Part shown: in pieces, positions 36,587 through 45,307 of the stretch | Layout of the letters: every line of letters starts with the position of its first letter | Position numbering within the stretch: the first letter of the stretch is position 1 | Source: CAWAHD01 sp963781785 | GTDB lineage: Bacteria > Planctomycetota > Planctomycetia > Isosphaerales > Isosphaeraceae | Length of the DNA stretch: 64,000 nucleotides | NCBI GenBank assembly: GCA_963781785.1 | Contig: CAWAHD010000003.1 | Coordinates: forward strand, 744,001 to 808,000 | Reading direction: 5' to 3' | Position numbers and translations under genes: made by a program | The notes under the pieces: generated by a model | Database searches by the model: none | Told to the model about the DNA's origin: nothing | What the model saw: only the letters and a program-made list of their open reading frames with translations

Positions 36587-37234
36587 ATGATCAGAATGAC
36601 TGCGCCGATAAAACCCCCGCTGGATGGTGCGTCTCGCTGGACTGTCCAGACCGCCGGCATGGACTGGGAGATTCTGGACCGAATGGAGCGTGCCGTGGCG
36701 AACGTGCGCGAGCGATTATTGCGAGCAACGTCGGCGCTCAACCAGGCAAGCGTTCCGTACGCGGTGGTCGGCGGAAACGCCGTGGCCTCGTGGGTGGCGA
36801 CCATCGATGCGGGCGCAGTCCGCAACACGCGTGACATCGACTTATTGGTCCGCCGCAACGATCTGCCCGCGATTACCGCCGCGATGGAGCAGGCCGGCTT
36901 CGTGCGCGACGAGCTGCTCGACGTCGTCATGTTCCGCGACGGGGCGGAGGGCAAGCCGAGCGAGGCCGTCCACCTCGTGTTCGCTGGGGAGAGGATTCGC
37001 CCCGATCATCTCCTCCCGGCGCCCGAGATCCAGACCGTCAACGATCCAACCGACTTTTCCGTGATCGCTCTCGAGTCCCTGATTGTGATGAAGCTGATGT
37101 CGAACCGGCGGAAAGATCAGGTTCACGTTCAGGACTTGATCGACGTCGGACTGATTGATTCAACGTGGCTGACGAAGTTGCCGCCGGAATTGGCCGATCG
37201 ATTGAAGCAGATCATCGACACTCCGGACGGGTGA
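36587..37234 (+). CDS. Nucleotidyltransferase-fold protein
   Basis: About 215 residues from ATG 36587; an open extension further upstream only shadows the ECF gene. After a helical N-terminus, the segment VPYAVVGGNAVASWVATIDA with RNTRDIDLLVRRNDL gives the GG-x-A/S and D-x-D signatures of the nucleotidyltransferase superfamily (MNT or AbiEii-like, DUF6036-like). The later part has IALESLIVMKLMSNRRKDQVHVQDLIDVGL, also typical of such proteins. These act as toxin-neutralising or toxin enzymes, or transfer NMP to proteins and small molecules. The neighbour downstream is only a fragment, so a partner cannot be named. Confidence 0.75.
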   Translation: MIRMTAPIKPPLDGASRWTVQTAGMDWEILDRMERAVANVRERLLRATSALNQASVPYAVVGGNAVASWVATIDAGAVRNTRDIDLLVRRNDLPAITAAMEQAGFVRDELLDVVMFRDGAEGKPSEAVHLVFAGERIRPDHLLPAPEIQTVNDPTDFSVIALESLIVMKLMSNRRKDQVHVQDLIDVGLIDSTWLTKLPPELADRLKQIIDTPDG

Positions 37235-37238
37235 TCGG

Positions 37239-37364
37239 CGCGAGCGCATCCGCGGCGGCATCCGCTTCAACTCAGCGGAAATGCCGCAGTTGATCGAGTT
37301 TCTTGCTCAGCGAAGCGGGAAACCGATCGAATCCGTGCAAGTCATCGAGGATCTCAAGCGATAG
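37239..37364 (+). pseudogene. Possible 3' remnant of a lost gene
   Basis: An open stretch without a start codon encodes about 41 residues with a natural look (RERIRGGIRFNSAEMPQLIE, then FLAQRSGKPIESVQVIEDLK) and ends at TAG 37362. Its composition fits coding DNA better than intergenic DNA. It may be the end of a gene whose front was deleted, perhaps a partner of the upstream nucleotidyltransferase. I do not recognise the family. Confidence 0.3.
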
Positions 37365-37548
37365 GCTTGGTTCGAGCGCTTGCGCACGCCAACGGAGATG
37401 CCCGTGCCTGCGGCACCAAACCACTCAAGGAAAGTCAGTCAAGTTGACCTCCGTGAACCTGACGAGGGAGAATGAACACGGCACCGATGCACCAAGCGGC
37501 CAGAGAGCGGCTCTTCGCCGTTTCAACACCAAGAGGAAGATCTTCCAA

Positions 37549-38340
37549 ATGCGTCCCTCCTTCCCAGGCATGGATCCATGGCTAGAACACCCGGATCTGT
37601 GGCCGGGTGTGCACAATCGCCTGATCACGGCGATCGCCGACGAGATCGTTCCCAAGGTGGCGCCCAGGTATTTTGTCAGCGTGGAACAGAGTGCCTACCT
37701 CGTGTCGTTCGACAAGGAGATTGTCATTGGCCGGCCGGACGTGCTCGTCAGTCGGACGAAATCACGAAAGCCGGTTCCGAGGCTGGCCGGGCAGAAGACG
37801 TCAGGCGGAGTGGGCGTGGTCGAGCTCGACGTGCAAGTGCCGGTGCGAGACCGTGTCGAAGAGTGGTATCTCGACGTCCGTCAGGTCGGGACTCGCAAGC
37901 TCGTCACGGTCATCGAGATCCTCTCGCCGACCAACAAGTCAAACAAAGAGGGAAGGAAGCAGTACGGCAGGAAGCGAAACCGCATCCTCGAGAGCAGCAC
38001 GAGTCTGGTTGAAATTGACTTACTGCGAAGCGGCCGGCCGATGCCGATCGCAGTCGCACAGCCCGTGGAAAGCGATTATCGCATCCTGATCAGCCGTGGC
38101 GAGGCGCGGCCCAAGGCCAAGCTCTATGCCTTCGGAATGCGGCAGCCAATCCCGGTGATCCCGATCCCCCTCTTGCCCAAGGATCCCGAGCCCACAATCG
38201 ATCTCAACGCAGTCGTGCACGCGTTGTACGATCGGGCGCGGTTCGACCTGTCGCTGGACTACACGAAACCTGCCGTGCCACCCCTGTGTGACGATGACGC
38301 CGAATGGTCGCGCGCGATCATCGCCGCCGGTTCACGTTGA
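37549..38340 (+). CDS. DUF4058 family protein (long type)
   Basis: 263 residues from ATG 37549; AGAGGA lies about ten bases upstream, and similarity starts exactly at MRPSFPGMDPWLEHPDLWPG. Other landmarks are VHNRLITAIADEIVPKVAPR, FVSVEQSAYLVS, TVIEILSPTNKSNKEGRKQY, RILESSTSLVEIDLLRSGR and the C-terminal DYTKPAVPPL. The IEILSPTNK block corresponds to IEIVSPANK of the short type at 32287-33021. The role is unknown; a nuclease-like fold has been suggested for the family. The longer frame open to 37303 is rejected. Confidence 0.88.
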   Translation: MRPSFPGMDPWLEHPDLWPGVHNRLITAIADEIVPKVAPRYFVSVEQSAYLVSFDKEIVIGRPDVLVSRTKSRKPVPRLAGQKTSGGVGVVELDVQVPVRDRVEEWYLDVRQVGTRKLVTVIEILSPTNKSNKEGRKQYGRKRNRILESSTSLVEIDLLRSGRPMPIAVAQPVESDYRILISRGEARPKAKLYAFGMRQPIPVIPIPLLPKDPEPTIDLNAVVHALYDRARFDLSLDYTKPAVPPLCDDDAEWSRAIIAAGSR

Positions 38341-38467
38341 AGAGCGGCCACGGACCTGGTGGATGTCTGCGACTCTCCAAGCTGAATATCCCGCTGTGCC
38401 CTCGGCTGGATGAGATGGTCGGCGCTGTTCCGCTGAGCTTGGGCATCAGGCGTGCAGAAGCCATGCG

Positions 38468-39034
38468 CTATTCGTCGGGCACGTCGACCTTTTCCGTGTC
38501 GCCGGCGGCGGGTTCCACCGGCTTCGAGCGGCGCGGCGCCTGTGCTCGGACGACCGGCGTCTCGCGGAACCGGAGCAACTGCACCAGCAGCTTGCCGCTT
38601 TCGAGGTCGTAAAGTTCCAGGGTCACGCGTGCAAGCACGATCTTGAACTCGCGGTCGCTCGGATTGCCATCCTCGTCTTTGAGGGCGAGCTGGAGGCGAT
38701 CGCCCTTCACAACATACGTGCCAACCAGGGCGGTCGGCGACCGCTCACCCGCCGCCTGAAGCGCCAACGAGGCTCGCCGCTTGTCGTCGAGAACGAGGTC
38801 GTAGTCGGTGCGTGTGAGGCTGCGGCTGATCTCATGCTCGATCATCCCTCCCCGCCACACGCCCACGATCGTGGGTGGTTTAATGAAGAAGTCGTACACG
38901 ATAAAGGTGATGACGCCGATGAACACGACCCCCACCGCCCCAATGCCGGCCAGGACACGCTTGTCGAGTGCGTCACCGCTTTGTCCCTGCTTCTTTTTCT
39001 TCTTCCCGCCCGCCTTCTTCTTTTTTTTGCGCAT
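38468..39034 (-). CDS. Single-pass membrane protein with poly-lysine N-terminus
   Basis: 188 residues. The first 20 are almost wholly Lys and Gly (MRKKKKKAGGKKKKKQG). A membrane segment follows at about 28-50 (AGIGAVGVVFIGVITFIVYD). The remaining 135 residues look like a small beta-barrel or lipocalin-like external domain: GVWRGGMIEHEISRSLTR, YDLVLDDKRRASLALQA, LVGTYVVKGDRLQLALKDED and VTLELYDLESGKLLVQL, a pattern seen in exported TIGR03066/DUF5640-like beta domains. It begins close to the end of the WGR-like gene and overlaps its shifted frame, suggesting one transcript. The function is unknown. Confidence 0.7.
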   Translation of the reverse strand: MRKKKKKAGGKKKKKQGQSGDALDKRVLAGIGAVGVVFIGVITFIVYDFFIKPPTIVGVWRGGMIEHEISRSLTRTDYDLVLDDKRRASLALQAAGERSPTALVGTYVVKGDRLQLALKDEDGNPSDREFKIVLARVTLELYDLESGKLLVQLLRFRETPVVRAQAPRRSKPVEPAAGDTEKVDVPDE

Positions 39035-39417
39035 CGTCAGCAGACGACTTCACGCTCGGCGCGGAGGCGAGCCGCGGCAGCACGGGAGCCGCGGTGGCAG
39101 CGGGCGCCTCGACGTCGTCGAACACAGGGTTGGGCCCGACCGCCTCGTGTTCCCGCGCCCTGGCGGCGGGCTTCGGCGCGGCTGCCCCTGTGTTGGCCGG
39201 TTTGAGACCGCGCAACCTCCTCGGCGTAACCTCGCGAGATCAGTTCTCGGGCCATCTGGTCGCTCGCCGATCGAGCCTTGGCCTCGCTGCCGAAGTCCTT
39301 TTCCGACCGCTTCGTGGTACAATCCGGCGTCATCTGGACGACGCTCATCCGTGTGCCATCGAGCTCGACGACAACGATCTTGCAATCTGTCCCGGATCCG
39401 AGCGTGAACCTGCGCAT
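38973..39417 (-). CDS. WGR-like domain protein (one frameshift)
   Basis: From ATG 39417, residues 1-68 (MRRFTLGSGTDCKIVVVELD, MSVVQMTPDCTTKRSEKDFG, SEAKARSASDQMARELISRG) have the layout of a WGR domain, a small nucleic-acid-associated domain, although the W-G-R triplet itself is not visible. After GYAEEV the frame becomes Arg-rich and stops at 39037. The neighbouring frame from about 39215 reads LKPANTGAAAPKPAAR and ends NPVFDDVEAPAATAAPVLPR with a Lys/Glu-rich tail at 38973, which looks like a natural linker. A one-base slip near 39205-39220 is inferred. The 3' end overlaps the next gene, so the exact C-terminus is uncertain. Confidence 0.55.
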
Positions 39418-39554
39418 CGCCAAGAATCTCTGAAGGGGTCGAGGTGAGGGGCCCAGGACCGACTGGGAGATGTTTGGGCAGAAGCCCGCGCGAATATCGT
39501 GCGACGATACACGAATGCGCCCTCTTACGCCAGCTGACGAGGACTCGACGACGG

Positions 39555-39842
39555 ATGGGTGTTCGGTGTCCTTACTGCAATGGACTCGGCCGGATTGTCC
39601 AGGCGTGGACCGAACCCACCGGCCGAGAGATAGAGCGCGAAGTCGATTGCCCAGCCTGTCGATCTTGTCATCCTGCCCGGGTCGGTAACGCGCCGGCAGT
39701 CGAGTCCTCTCTAAGACGAGCCGGCGCTCATCGGCGTGCGAGGCGATTCCCGGCTGGTGAACAGCCTGCAACTGCCATTTTCATTGATCACGCCGTTGGC
39801 CTCCCTTCCGTGGTTTGTCCCGGGAACGCGCCAGGTGTTTGA
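39555..39842 (+). CDS. Possible small CxxC protein
   Basis: About 95 residues. The first 36 residues look coding: MGVRCPYCNGLGRIVQ with a C5-x2-C8 pair, then REIEREVDCPACR with a second pair, as in DnaJ-type or rubredoxin-like zinc motifs. The rest is Arg/Ala-rich and may be out of frame, so the true protein may be shorter or broken. There is no clear ribosome binding site. Support is limited to the cysteine pattern. Confidence 0.35.
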   Translation: MGVRCPYCNGLGRIVQAWTEPTGREIEREVDCPACRSCHPARVGNAPAVESSLRRAGAHRRARRFPAGEQPATAIFIDHAVGLPSVVCPGNAPGV

Positions 39843-39941
39843 CCGCGCGACGACTCAAGACGTGAGCCCATCCGACTCCAGACAGCCACATCGTAAACGC
39901 TTTCCGCGATAGCGGAATCATCGAGCGTAAAGACTCAACGG

Positions 39942-40187
39942 CTACCGCGGCTTCCAAACTGTAACGTTGGCGATGTTGTCGAAGTCATCGTCATTACTCG
40001 CGAGGTTGTGCAGCTCATGACGTCTCATCAAAGCGACAACGATTGCATCGTTCGTGAGCAATCCGAGCTGCGCGGAAAGCTGAGCCGCCTCTTCAATCAA
40101 TGTGGTGTCGGCCGGAAGCAACCGGAGATTCATCAGGATGTTGGCATCGACGAAGAATGTGTCCCCGGTGGGCGGTTCCGACGGCAT
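39942..40187 (-). pseudogene. PIN-domain (VapC-like) toxin with internal deletion
   Basis: 81 residues, against about 130-150 for VapC toxins. The N-terminal strand with the first acidic residue is present (FFVDANILMN) and so is the C-terminal half (LLTNDAIVVALMRRHEL, NLASNDDDFDNIANVTVW) with the late Asp residues. About 50 residues that normally lie between them, including the helix with the second conserved acid, are missing without a frame change. I infer an inactive ribonuclease toxin. The antitoxin gene ends 12 bp upstream. Confidence 0.7.
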
Positions 40188-40199
40188 TCACTCGCTCCA

Positions 40200-40424
40200 T
40201 CAGTTTGCGTCGGGGTCGAACTCCGGTGAAGATGCAATTTGGTGCGCGAGCTCGGCATCGAGACGGATTCGTCGTCCGCGCCTGCGGCGGATGTCCTCAA
40301 GCCCGGAAGTATTGACGGCCATGGGCTCGATGGTGAGCCGGACGCGCTCATGTTCCTGCAGAGCTGGCCGCTGCACGGGTACAAATACTCCGTTCTCGAA
40401 AGTTGCTTCGACGGTCAAGGCCAT
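40200..40424 (-). CDS. DUF104 (AF2212-like) antitoxin
   Basis: About 74 residues from ATG 40424; the frame is open to 40469, but family similarity starts at MALTVEATFENGVFVP. The segment LTVEATFENGVFVPVQRPAL with LQEHERVRLTIEP is the hallmark of this short antitoxin family, which usually precedes a PIN-domain toxin. The C-terminal half (RRRRGRRIRLDAELAHQIAS, then SPEFDPDAN) would contact the toxin. It appears complete, whereas the toxin encoded 12 bp downstream has lost its middle. Confidence 0.75.
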   Translation of the reverse strand: MALTVEATFENGVFVPVQRPALQEHERVRLTIEPMAVNTSGLEDIRRRRGRRIRLDAELAHQIASSPEFDPDAN

Positions 40425-40470
40425 AGCCAGTCCTTTCCATTTCCGGATAGCTGACGTTGTCGGGGCCAAA

Positions 40471-40602
40471 TCACGGCAGCGACGCGAGGGACGTGATGAA
40501 TGTGTAAGCCGGTCGCAGACTATTCATTAACCGGGAATCGGAAGTGAGCAACTCACATCCCTCCCGCTCGGCCAATGCGACGTAGAGGCAGTCATGCGTC
40601 AT
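40471..40602 (-). pseudogene. 3' fragment of a second PIN-domain toxin
   Basis: Forty-three codons starting at an ATG that overlaps the end of the antitoxin gene encode the last third of a VapC-type PIN domain: THDCLYVALAEREGCELLTS, DSRLMNSLRPAYTFITSLAS, ending in LP. The T-x-Y/D-C-L-Y-V-A-L and D-x-R-L blocks are standard. The first 90 or so residues with most of the active site are absent, so this is a deleted toxin. It was missed as an independent gene because it is short. Confidence 0.7.
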
Positions 40603-40804
40603 CGCGGGCCTCACGGATCAATTCAACGGCCAAGTTGACTTCGCCGTGCCTCCGGCGGAATTCCTCGCGCATCCGATCCATTCGTTCGCGAGCCTTCATC
40701 CGCGCCTCCGGATCGATGACGCCCTGAGCGGCGCGCTCAGCACGCAGTCGCATCTCCGCCATGAGCTCCGGCGGAATTGTCGATGGAGTTTCAACGGTTG
40801 ACAT
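40592..40804 (-). CDS. VapB-like antitoxin
   Basis: About 70 residues from ATG 40804 (MSTVETPSTIPPELMAEM). It is largely helical and charged (RLRAERAAQGVIDPEARMKA, RERMDRMREEFRRRHGEVNL) and ends VELIREARDDA, a pattern seen in antitoxins that accompany PIN toxins of the type whose fragment follows. The toxin fragment starts inside the last codons. With the toxin reduced to a fragment, the antitoxin is an orphan or serves as a solitary regulator. Confidence 0.6.
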   Translation of the reverse strand: MSTVETPSTIPPELMAEMRLRAERAAQGVIDPEARMKARERMDRMREEFRRRHGEVNLAVELIREARDDA

Positions 40805-40915
40805 GAAAGCCCTCCTCCAAGGCAATTCTATCCGCTAAAGAGACCCGGAGCCACGGCATCTCACACGAACTAGCCCCACGAGCGTCGCGGCGCTGTTGCG
40901 AACGACCAACCTCAA

Positions 40916-41012
40916 CCAGCGCGGTCCATCCGAAAGCAATGGCGAAAGAAAAAATGATGGTCACTTCCAATCAAGTCAGTGCGGTTGCCGGAACGAGAGC
41001 GATTCCATCACG
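40916..41012 (+). repeat. 97-bp dispersed direct repeat, copy 1
   Basis: The segment is nearly identical (about six or seven differences in 97) to 45211-45307 in the same orientation. Both include an ATG whose frame gives MA(K/Q)EKM(M/L)VTSNQVS(A/P)VAGT followed by RAIPS, so the repeat may include the 5' end of a duplicated gene. The sequence after position 41012 is unrelated between the copies. Apart from this repeat nothing is recognised between 40805 and 41224. Confidence 0.8.
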
Positions 41013-41224
41013 TCGAATAGACCTGTGTTTCGACGTAGGCGTCCGGGAAGCCCAGGGGGTGGCCGCGCCCGCCTGCCCGGGCTCTGGGGACCGAGCATCG
41101 AGGTGATCTCGCTTCGCGGGTATGCACCGTCCGTCCGGCGGGTTACGATGCGGGTTGGGAGGACCGTTCGCGTCTTGCGTTTGGGCAATGCGTAACACGG
41201 GTGTCCCTGTGGGAGGCCGTCATC

Positions 41225-42083
41225 ATGAGAAATCGAACCGGCTGGATTTTCTCCCTCGCGGGCGTGATGATTTTTTCCGGTCATGCGCGACTGCGCGCCG
41301 AAGTCGCCGGCAAGGCTCAGGAGGACAGCAAGGCCATCAAAGCGATTGTCGAGGAGACGGTTAGCTGGTACCAGGTGTTCAGCGACGCGAGCGCCCTCGA
41401 GGCGATGGCGCCGCACGCGCGTTTTGCGCTGGCAGAACGGAACACGCGGGACTCAAGAATCGGACGGCGTGTTCGTCTTGTGGGTCCACAAGGGGCGTCC
41501 CGAGGCTTCGGCAAGCATCTTCCCGTATGAGGGCTCAATCCACCACGAATTCGTGTCAATGTCGCGCGGCGCGAACCTGGTGGCGCGCGACGCGGGCCGC
41601 GTGATCTGGTCGCCCGCCACGCCCGGAATCGCGTTCAAGGATATCCCCGGAGCTCCCGCACCCGCCGACAACCCGGCTGCGCGGCTCAAGCAAATGAAGG
41701 GCCTCGCCGACCGGTTCAAGATCGCGATTACCGGCTGGAAGGCCGACAAATCGGACCGCGAAGAACTGCGCCTGCTTCCTCGACCGCTCTACCGTTATGA
41801 GCCGAGCGAGGCGCCCGGACGAGGTTCCGGCTGGATCGACGGAGGAGTGTTCGCCTTTGTCCAGGGGACCGACCCGGAGGCCATCCTCTTGCTGGAAGCG
41901 GTTCACCCAGACGGGAGTCCGCGCTGGCAGTATGCCTTCGCCCGAGCAACTTCCACCGCCCTGGAGGCGCGGCTGGACAAGACGGTGGTTTGGGCGGTCG
42001 ATGTCCTCGCAGGGACGACGACACCGCGCGATCCCCAGATGTGGCTCAGCCGCCCGCGCGGCACGACCGCCTCAGGGCGTTAA
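41225..42083 (+). CDS. Exported protein of unknown function (one frameshift)
   Basis: From ATG 41225 (MRNRTGWIFSLAGVMIFSGH) a signal peptide of about 25 residues is followed by a mature part rich in helices (AQEDSKAIKAIVEETVSWYQ). The frame ends at 41530 in Arg-rich sequence. The next frame carries the continuation from about 41455: SDGVFVLWVHKGRPEASASI, FVSMSRGANLVARDAGRVIW, ELRLLPRPLYRYEP, GSGWIDGGVFAFVQGTDPEA and ILLLEAVHPDGSPRWQYAFA. A one-base slip near 41450-41458 joins them into about 285 residues. Proteins with RPLYRY and GGVFAFVQGTDPE segments recur in planctomycetes as exported proteins with no known role. Confidence 0.7.
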
Positions 42084-42084
42084 G

Positions 42085-42346
42085 TCAACGTTCGATCGTC
42101 AGGTCCGGCAAAGCTCGCTTGAGGTCTTTCATTCCAGCGTCGGTGACCTGAGTGCCGGCGAGGCCGATGAAGCGAAGCTTGGTCAGCCCTTTCAGATGCG
42201 CCAGCCCGGCGTCGGTGATTTGAGTGCCGTGGATGTTGAGGTATGCGAGATCGGAGAGCCCCTTCAGATGGACTAATCCGCGATCGGTGATCGGAGTCGA
42301 GTTGAGGCCGAGGTAGTTGAGCGCTCTCAGCCCTTTCAGATGCTTC
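42085..42346 (-). pseudogene. C-terminal remnant of a leucine-rich-repeat gene
   Basis: Three and a half LRR units without an N-terminus are readable: LNYLGLNSTPITDRGLVHLK, LAYLNIHGTQITDAGLAHLK and LRFIGLAGTQVTDAGMKDLK, ending ALPDLTIER and a stop at 42085. The family end signature (RALPDLTI) matches the intact LRR genes upstream. The fragment abuts the stop of the neighbouring LRR gene in a different frame, so it is what remains of a fourth tandem copy. Confidence 0.7.
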
Positions 42347-43211
42347 TCAACGTAGGATCGTCAATTTCGGCCAAGCTTGCTGAAGTTCTTTTACTCCGGC
42401 ATCGGTGACTTGTGTGCCGCGGACGTCGAGGTTGCCGAGATTGCTCATCTCTTTCAGATGCTTCAGACCAGCGTCGGTCACCTGTGTGCCGCGGAGGTCA
42501 AGGCTTCGGGTGATTGGCCAGCATTTTCAGATGCACCAATCCGGCATCGGTGACCTGTGTGTCGTCCAGGTTGAGCCGCGTGAGGTTCGAAAGCGCCGAC
42601 AGATGGACGAGACCGGCACCGGCGACCCGAGTGCCGCTGAGGTCGAGCCACTTGAGGTTCGAAAGCGCTGCCAGGTGGACGAGACCGGCATCGCTGACCC
42701 GCGTGCCGCCAAGGTCGAGCCATTCGAGGTTCCTGAGTCTGCTGAGATGCGCCAGCCCAACATCGGTGATCCTGGTTTGATTCAGCCTGAGAATCTTGAG
42801 GTCGGTCAGACCCGCGAGATGGGAGATTCCGGAGTCGCTGGCATTCGTTCCCGAAAGGTGCAGTTCTACGAGCGCTGAGAGTCGTCCGACGTGCGCAATC
42901 TGGGCGTCGGCGTCCGCTTGCTTCACGCGAGCCGTGACAACGTAATCGAACAATTCGACTCCAGTGAGATCCGCGAGCCATCTTGGCGTCCTGGGCACTT
43001 CCTGCGGTGCATTTCGCCGGTTGTCCCACTGCCATTCGTATTCGAGCGAGCCCCCGGCTCTTGTGATCGACGCGACCGCCTCACGCTGGATTCGGGCACT
43101 GCGTACGATCCAACCCAGGCCGAGGCCGATAACCAGCACGAGGGCGATCAGCCCCCGCACGCTGAACCGCAGGTATCTTCGCCAGGAACGGGAGACGGGG
43201 CCGGCCGGCAT
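42347..43211 (-). CDS. Membrane-anchored leucine-rich-repeat protein 1 (one frameshift)
   Basis: From ATG 43211 the N-terminus is basic and followed by one membrane segment (FSVRGLIALVLVIGLGLGWI). A conserved juxtamembrane block (ARIQREAVASITRAGGSLEY) and a linker RWLADLTGVELFDYVVTARV precede about eight LRR units of 24 residues of the type L-x2-L-x-L-x-GTxVTDAGLxHLxxL. The frame goes wrong at LKMLANHPKP; the next frame resumes with SLDLRGTQVTDAGLKHLKEM and ends KLTILR at 42347. A one-base slip near 42505 is inferred. LRRs of this type bind proteins. Two paralogues follow upstream in tandem on the same strand. Confidence 0.8.
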
Positions 43212-43359
43212 GGTGGCGACTCGCTGGAATTGGCGACCCTTCGGGACGAATCACTGCCTCGACTGGGATCATACCAAGAAACCGAGTCGTTCGATCGCAC
43301 GTCCCGATCCCTGTCGATGCGACGGGTACGATTCCAGGGCCGACCGAATGAGCGTTCCG

Positions 43360-44163
43360 TCACTTGTAAATGAACAGGTCCGGCAGGGCGTGCCTCAGTT
43401 CATCCATGCCAGCGCGGGTGACCTGAGTAGCCCCGAGGTCGAGGTCGGTGAGTTTGGTCAGCCTCCTCAGATGTGCCAGCCCGGCGTCGCTGATCCGCGT
43501 GTCTTGGAGGCCCAGCACCGAAACGTTGGTCATCCCGTTCAGATGCGCCAGCCCGGCGTCAGTGACCCGAGTGCTATACAGGAGAAAGATCGAGAGTTGG
43601 GTCAGGCCCTTGAGATGCGCCAGTCCGGTGTCGGAAACCTGAGTGTCGCCGAGGTAAAGTTCCGACAGGTTGGTCAGGCAGCTCAGATGGGCCAGCCCGG
43701 CATCGATGACTTGAGTACCGCTGAGTCGCAGTACCGAAAGCTTGCTCAGCCCCTTCAGATGCGCCAGCCCGGCGTCACCGATGGACGACCCGTCGAAATC
43801 TAAACTCTGTAGCCGAGTGAGACGCCCGACGTGCGCGATCGCTGCATCGGGTGATGCTGATGACGTGTTGAGCCGGACCGTGGTCACGTGACTGAGATAG
43901 TCGACTCCAATGAGATCCACGAGCCACTTTGGCGCCCGAGGCTTTCCCCCCAAAATACTCTTCCCATTGCTCCACTCCCAGTCGTAAGAGACGACGCCTC
44001 CGGCGTTCTTGATCGCAGCGACCGCGTCACGCTGGATATGTGCCTCGCGGACAATCCACCCCATTCCGGCCCCGATCACGAGCACCAGGACAATCAGCCC
44101 CCGCACACTGAAGCGCAGGTATCGACGCGAAGAACGCGACACGGGTTTGACCTGTTCGGTCAT
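43360..44163 (-). CDS. Membrane-anchored leucine-rich-repeat protein 2
   Basis: 267 residues, intact. The layout is the same as its neighbours: short basic N-terminus (MTEQVKPVSRSSRRYLRFSV), membrane segment RGLIVLVLVIGAGMGWIV, juxtamembrane HIQRDAVAAIKNAGGVVSYD, APKWLVDLIGVDYLSHVTTV, then seven 24-residue LRR units such as LSVLRLSGTQVIDAGLAHLS and LTDLDLGATQVTRAGMDELR. It ends ALPDLFIYK. The repeats should form an external or cytoplasmic solenoid, depending on orientation; positive residues before the membrane segment favour an external LRR domain. It lies 148 bp from copy 1 and is clearly its paralogue. Confidence 0.9.
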   Translation of the reverse strand: MTEQVKPVSRSSRRYLRFSVRGLIVLVLVIGAGMGWIVREAHIQRDAVAAIKNAGGVVSYDWEWSNGKSILGGKPRAPKWLVDLIGVDYLSHVTTVRLNTSSASPDAAIAHVGRLTRLQSLDFDGSSIGDAGLAHLKGLSKLSVLRLSGTQVIDAGLAHLSCLTNLSELYLGDTQVSDTGLAHLKGLTQLSIFLLYSTRVTDAGLAHLNGMTNVSVLGLQDTRISDAGLAHLRRLTKLTDLDLGATQVTRAGMDELRHALPDLFIYK

Positions 44164-44309
44164 GCCGGCCTCCTGCGACCGGAGGGTCTATTTGCTGGGC
44201 TCATTATACCGGCCCGCACAACGCGATTTGACGAACGGCCGATCGATTGCTGACCCGACTCCTGGCGATGCGACAGGGACGATTCCGGGCCGGCTGGATG
44301 GGTGCCAAA

Positions 44310-45029
44310 TCAGCGGATAATCTTCAGGCTCGGCAAAGCTCTCTGTAGCTGTCTCGCACCCCCATCGGTGACCTGAGTGCCGCGGAGCGCGAGGACAGAG
44401 AGGTTGGTCAGTCTCGTCAGATGAACGAGTCCAGCGTCGGTGACCTGAGTGCTGGAGAGGTTGACGTCCGAGAGGCTAGCAAGACCCTTCAAGTGAACCA
44501 GTCCAGCGTCGCTGATCGTCGAACTTGACAGGACCAGGAGTCGAAGATTGGATTGCCCCTTCAGATGCACCAGCCCGGCATCCGTGACATGAGTATTGGC
44601 GAGGTAGAGGTTCGTGAGGTTCTTCAGACCGTCGAGGTGGACGAGCCCGGCGTCCGTGACTTCAGTCGCCGAGAGCAGCAGTTCAAATGGCCCTGAGAGA
44701 CGCGCAACGTGCACCATCCCCTCATCGGAAGCCTCACGAGGCAAGCGCACTCTGACGATTTGGCCCACGTATTCGATCCCGAGAGCATCCACCATCAGTC
44801 TCGGCCAGAACGGCGCGTAGGCGCGAATGTACTGGCCATTTCCAAGCGGCAACTCGTAGGCGACATGACCGCCGGCCCGCTCGATCGCCGCCACGGCATC
44901 ACGCTGGATCCGCGCGCTGCGGACGAGCCATCCCATCCCGGCGCCAATCACAAGCACAAGGGCGATCAACCCGCGCACGCTGAAGCGCAGATAGCGACGC
45001 CAGGAACGCGAGGCGGATTCGGCCGGCAT
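44310..45029 (-). CDS. Membrane-anchored leucine-rich-repeat protein 3
   Basis: About 239 residues from ATG 45029 (MPAESASRSWRRYLRFSVRG); the frame is open to 45242, but the paralogues start here. Membrane segment GLIALVLVIGAGMGWLV, juxtamembrane SARIQRDAVAAIERAGGHVA, then a divergent linker (PRLMVDALGIEYVGQIVRVR) and five or six LRR units, for example LTNLYLANTHVTDAGLVHLK and LSVLALRGTQVTDGGARQLQ. It ends RALPSLKIIR. With copies 1 and 2 and the remnants at 42085 and 47997 it represents a locally amplified family. The units differ enough between copies to suggest old duplication with diversified binding faces. Confidence 0.88.
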   Translation of the reverse strand: MPAESASRSWRRYLRFSVRGLIALVLVIGAGMGWLVRSARIQRDAVAAIERAGGHVAYELPLGNGQYIRAYAPFWPRLMVDALGIEYVGQIVRVRLPREASDEGMVHVARLSGPFELLLSATEVTDAGLVHLDGLKNLTNLYLANTHVTDAGLVHLKGQSNLRLLVLSSSTISDAGLVHLKGLASLSDVNLSSTQVTDAGLVHLTRLTNLSVLALRGTQVTDGGARQLQRALPSLKIIR

Positions 45030-45210
45030 GGTGGCCACTCTCCGGGATTGGGGACCATCTGGAGGTGTTTCACTCCCTCGACTCAGATCATACCAAGAAC
45101 CGTCTCCTCGTTGGCCAGTGAGCGACCTGCACCAAGGCGTGTTGAGCGTGAGAACAACTGGCAGTACTCCATTCGCGTCCGGATTTCTACGGGCTGCGGA
45201 CATCGGTACT

Positions 45211-45307
45211 CCAGCGCGGTCCATCCGAAAGCGATGGCGCAAGAAAAAATGCTGGTCACTTCAAATCAAGTCAGTCCGGTTGCCGGAACGAGAGCGATTC
45301 CATCACG
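45211..45307 (+). repeat. 97-bp dispersed direct repeat, copy 2
   Basis: Nearly identical and in the same orientation as 40916-41012. The two copies bracket the LRR cluster, 4.2 kb apart. The rest of 45030-45530 shows no gene. Confidence 0.8.
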
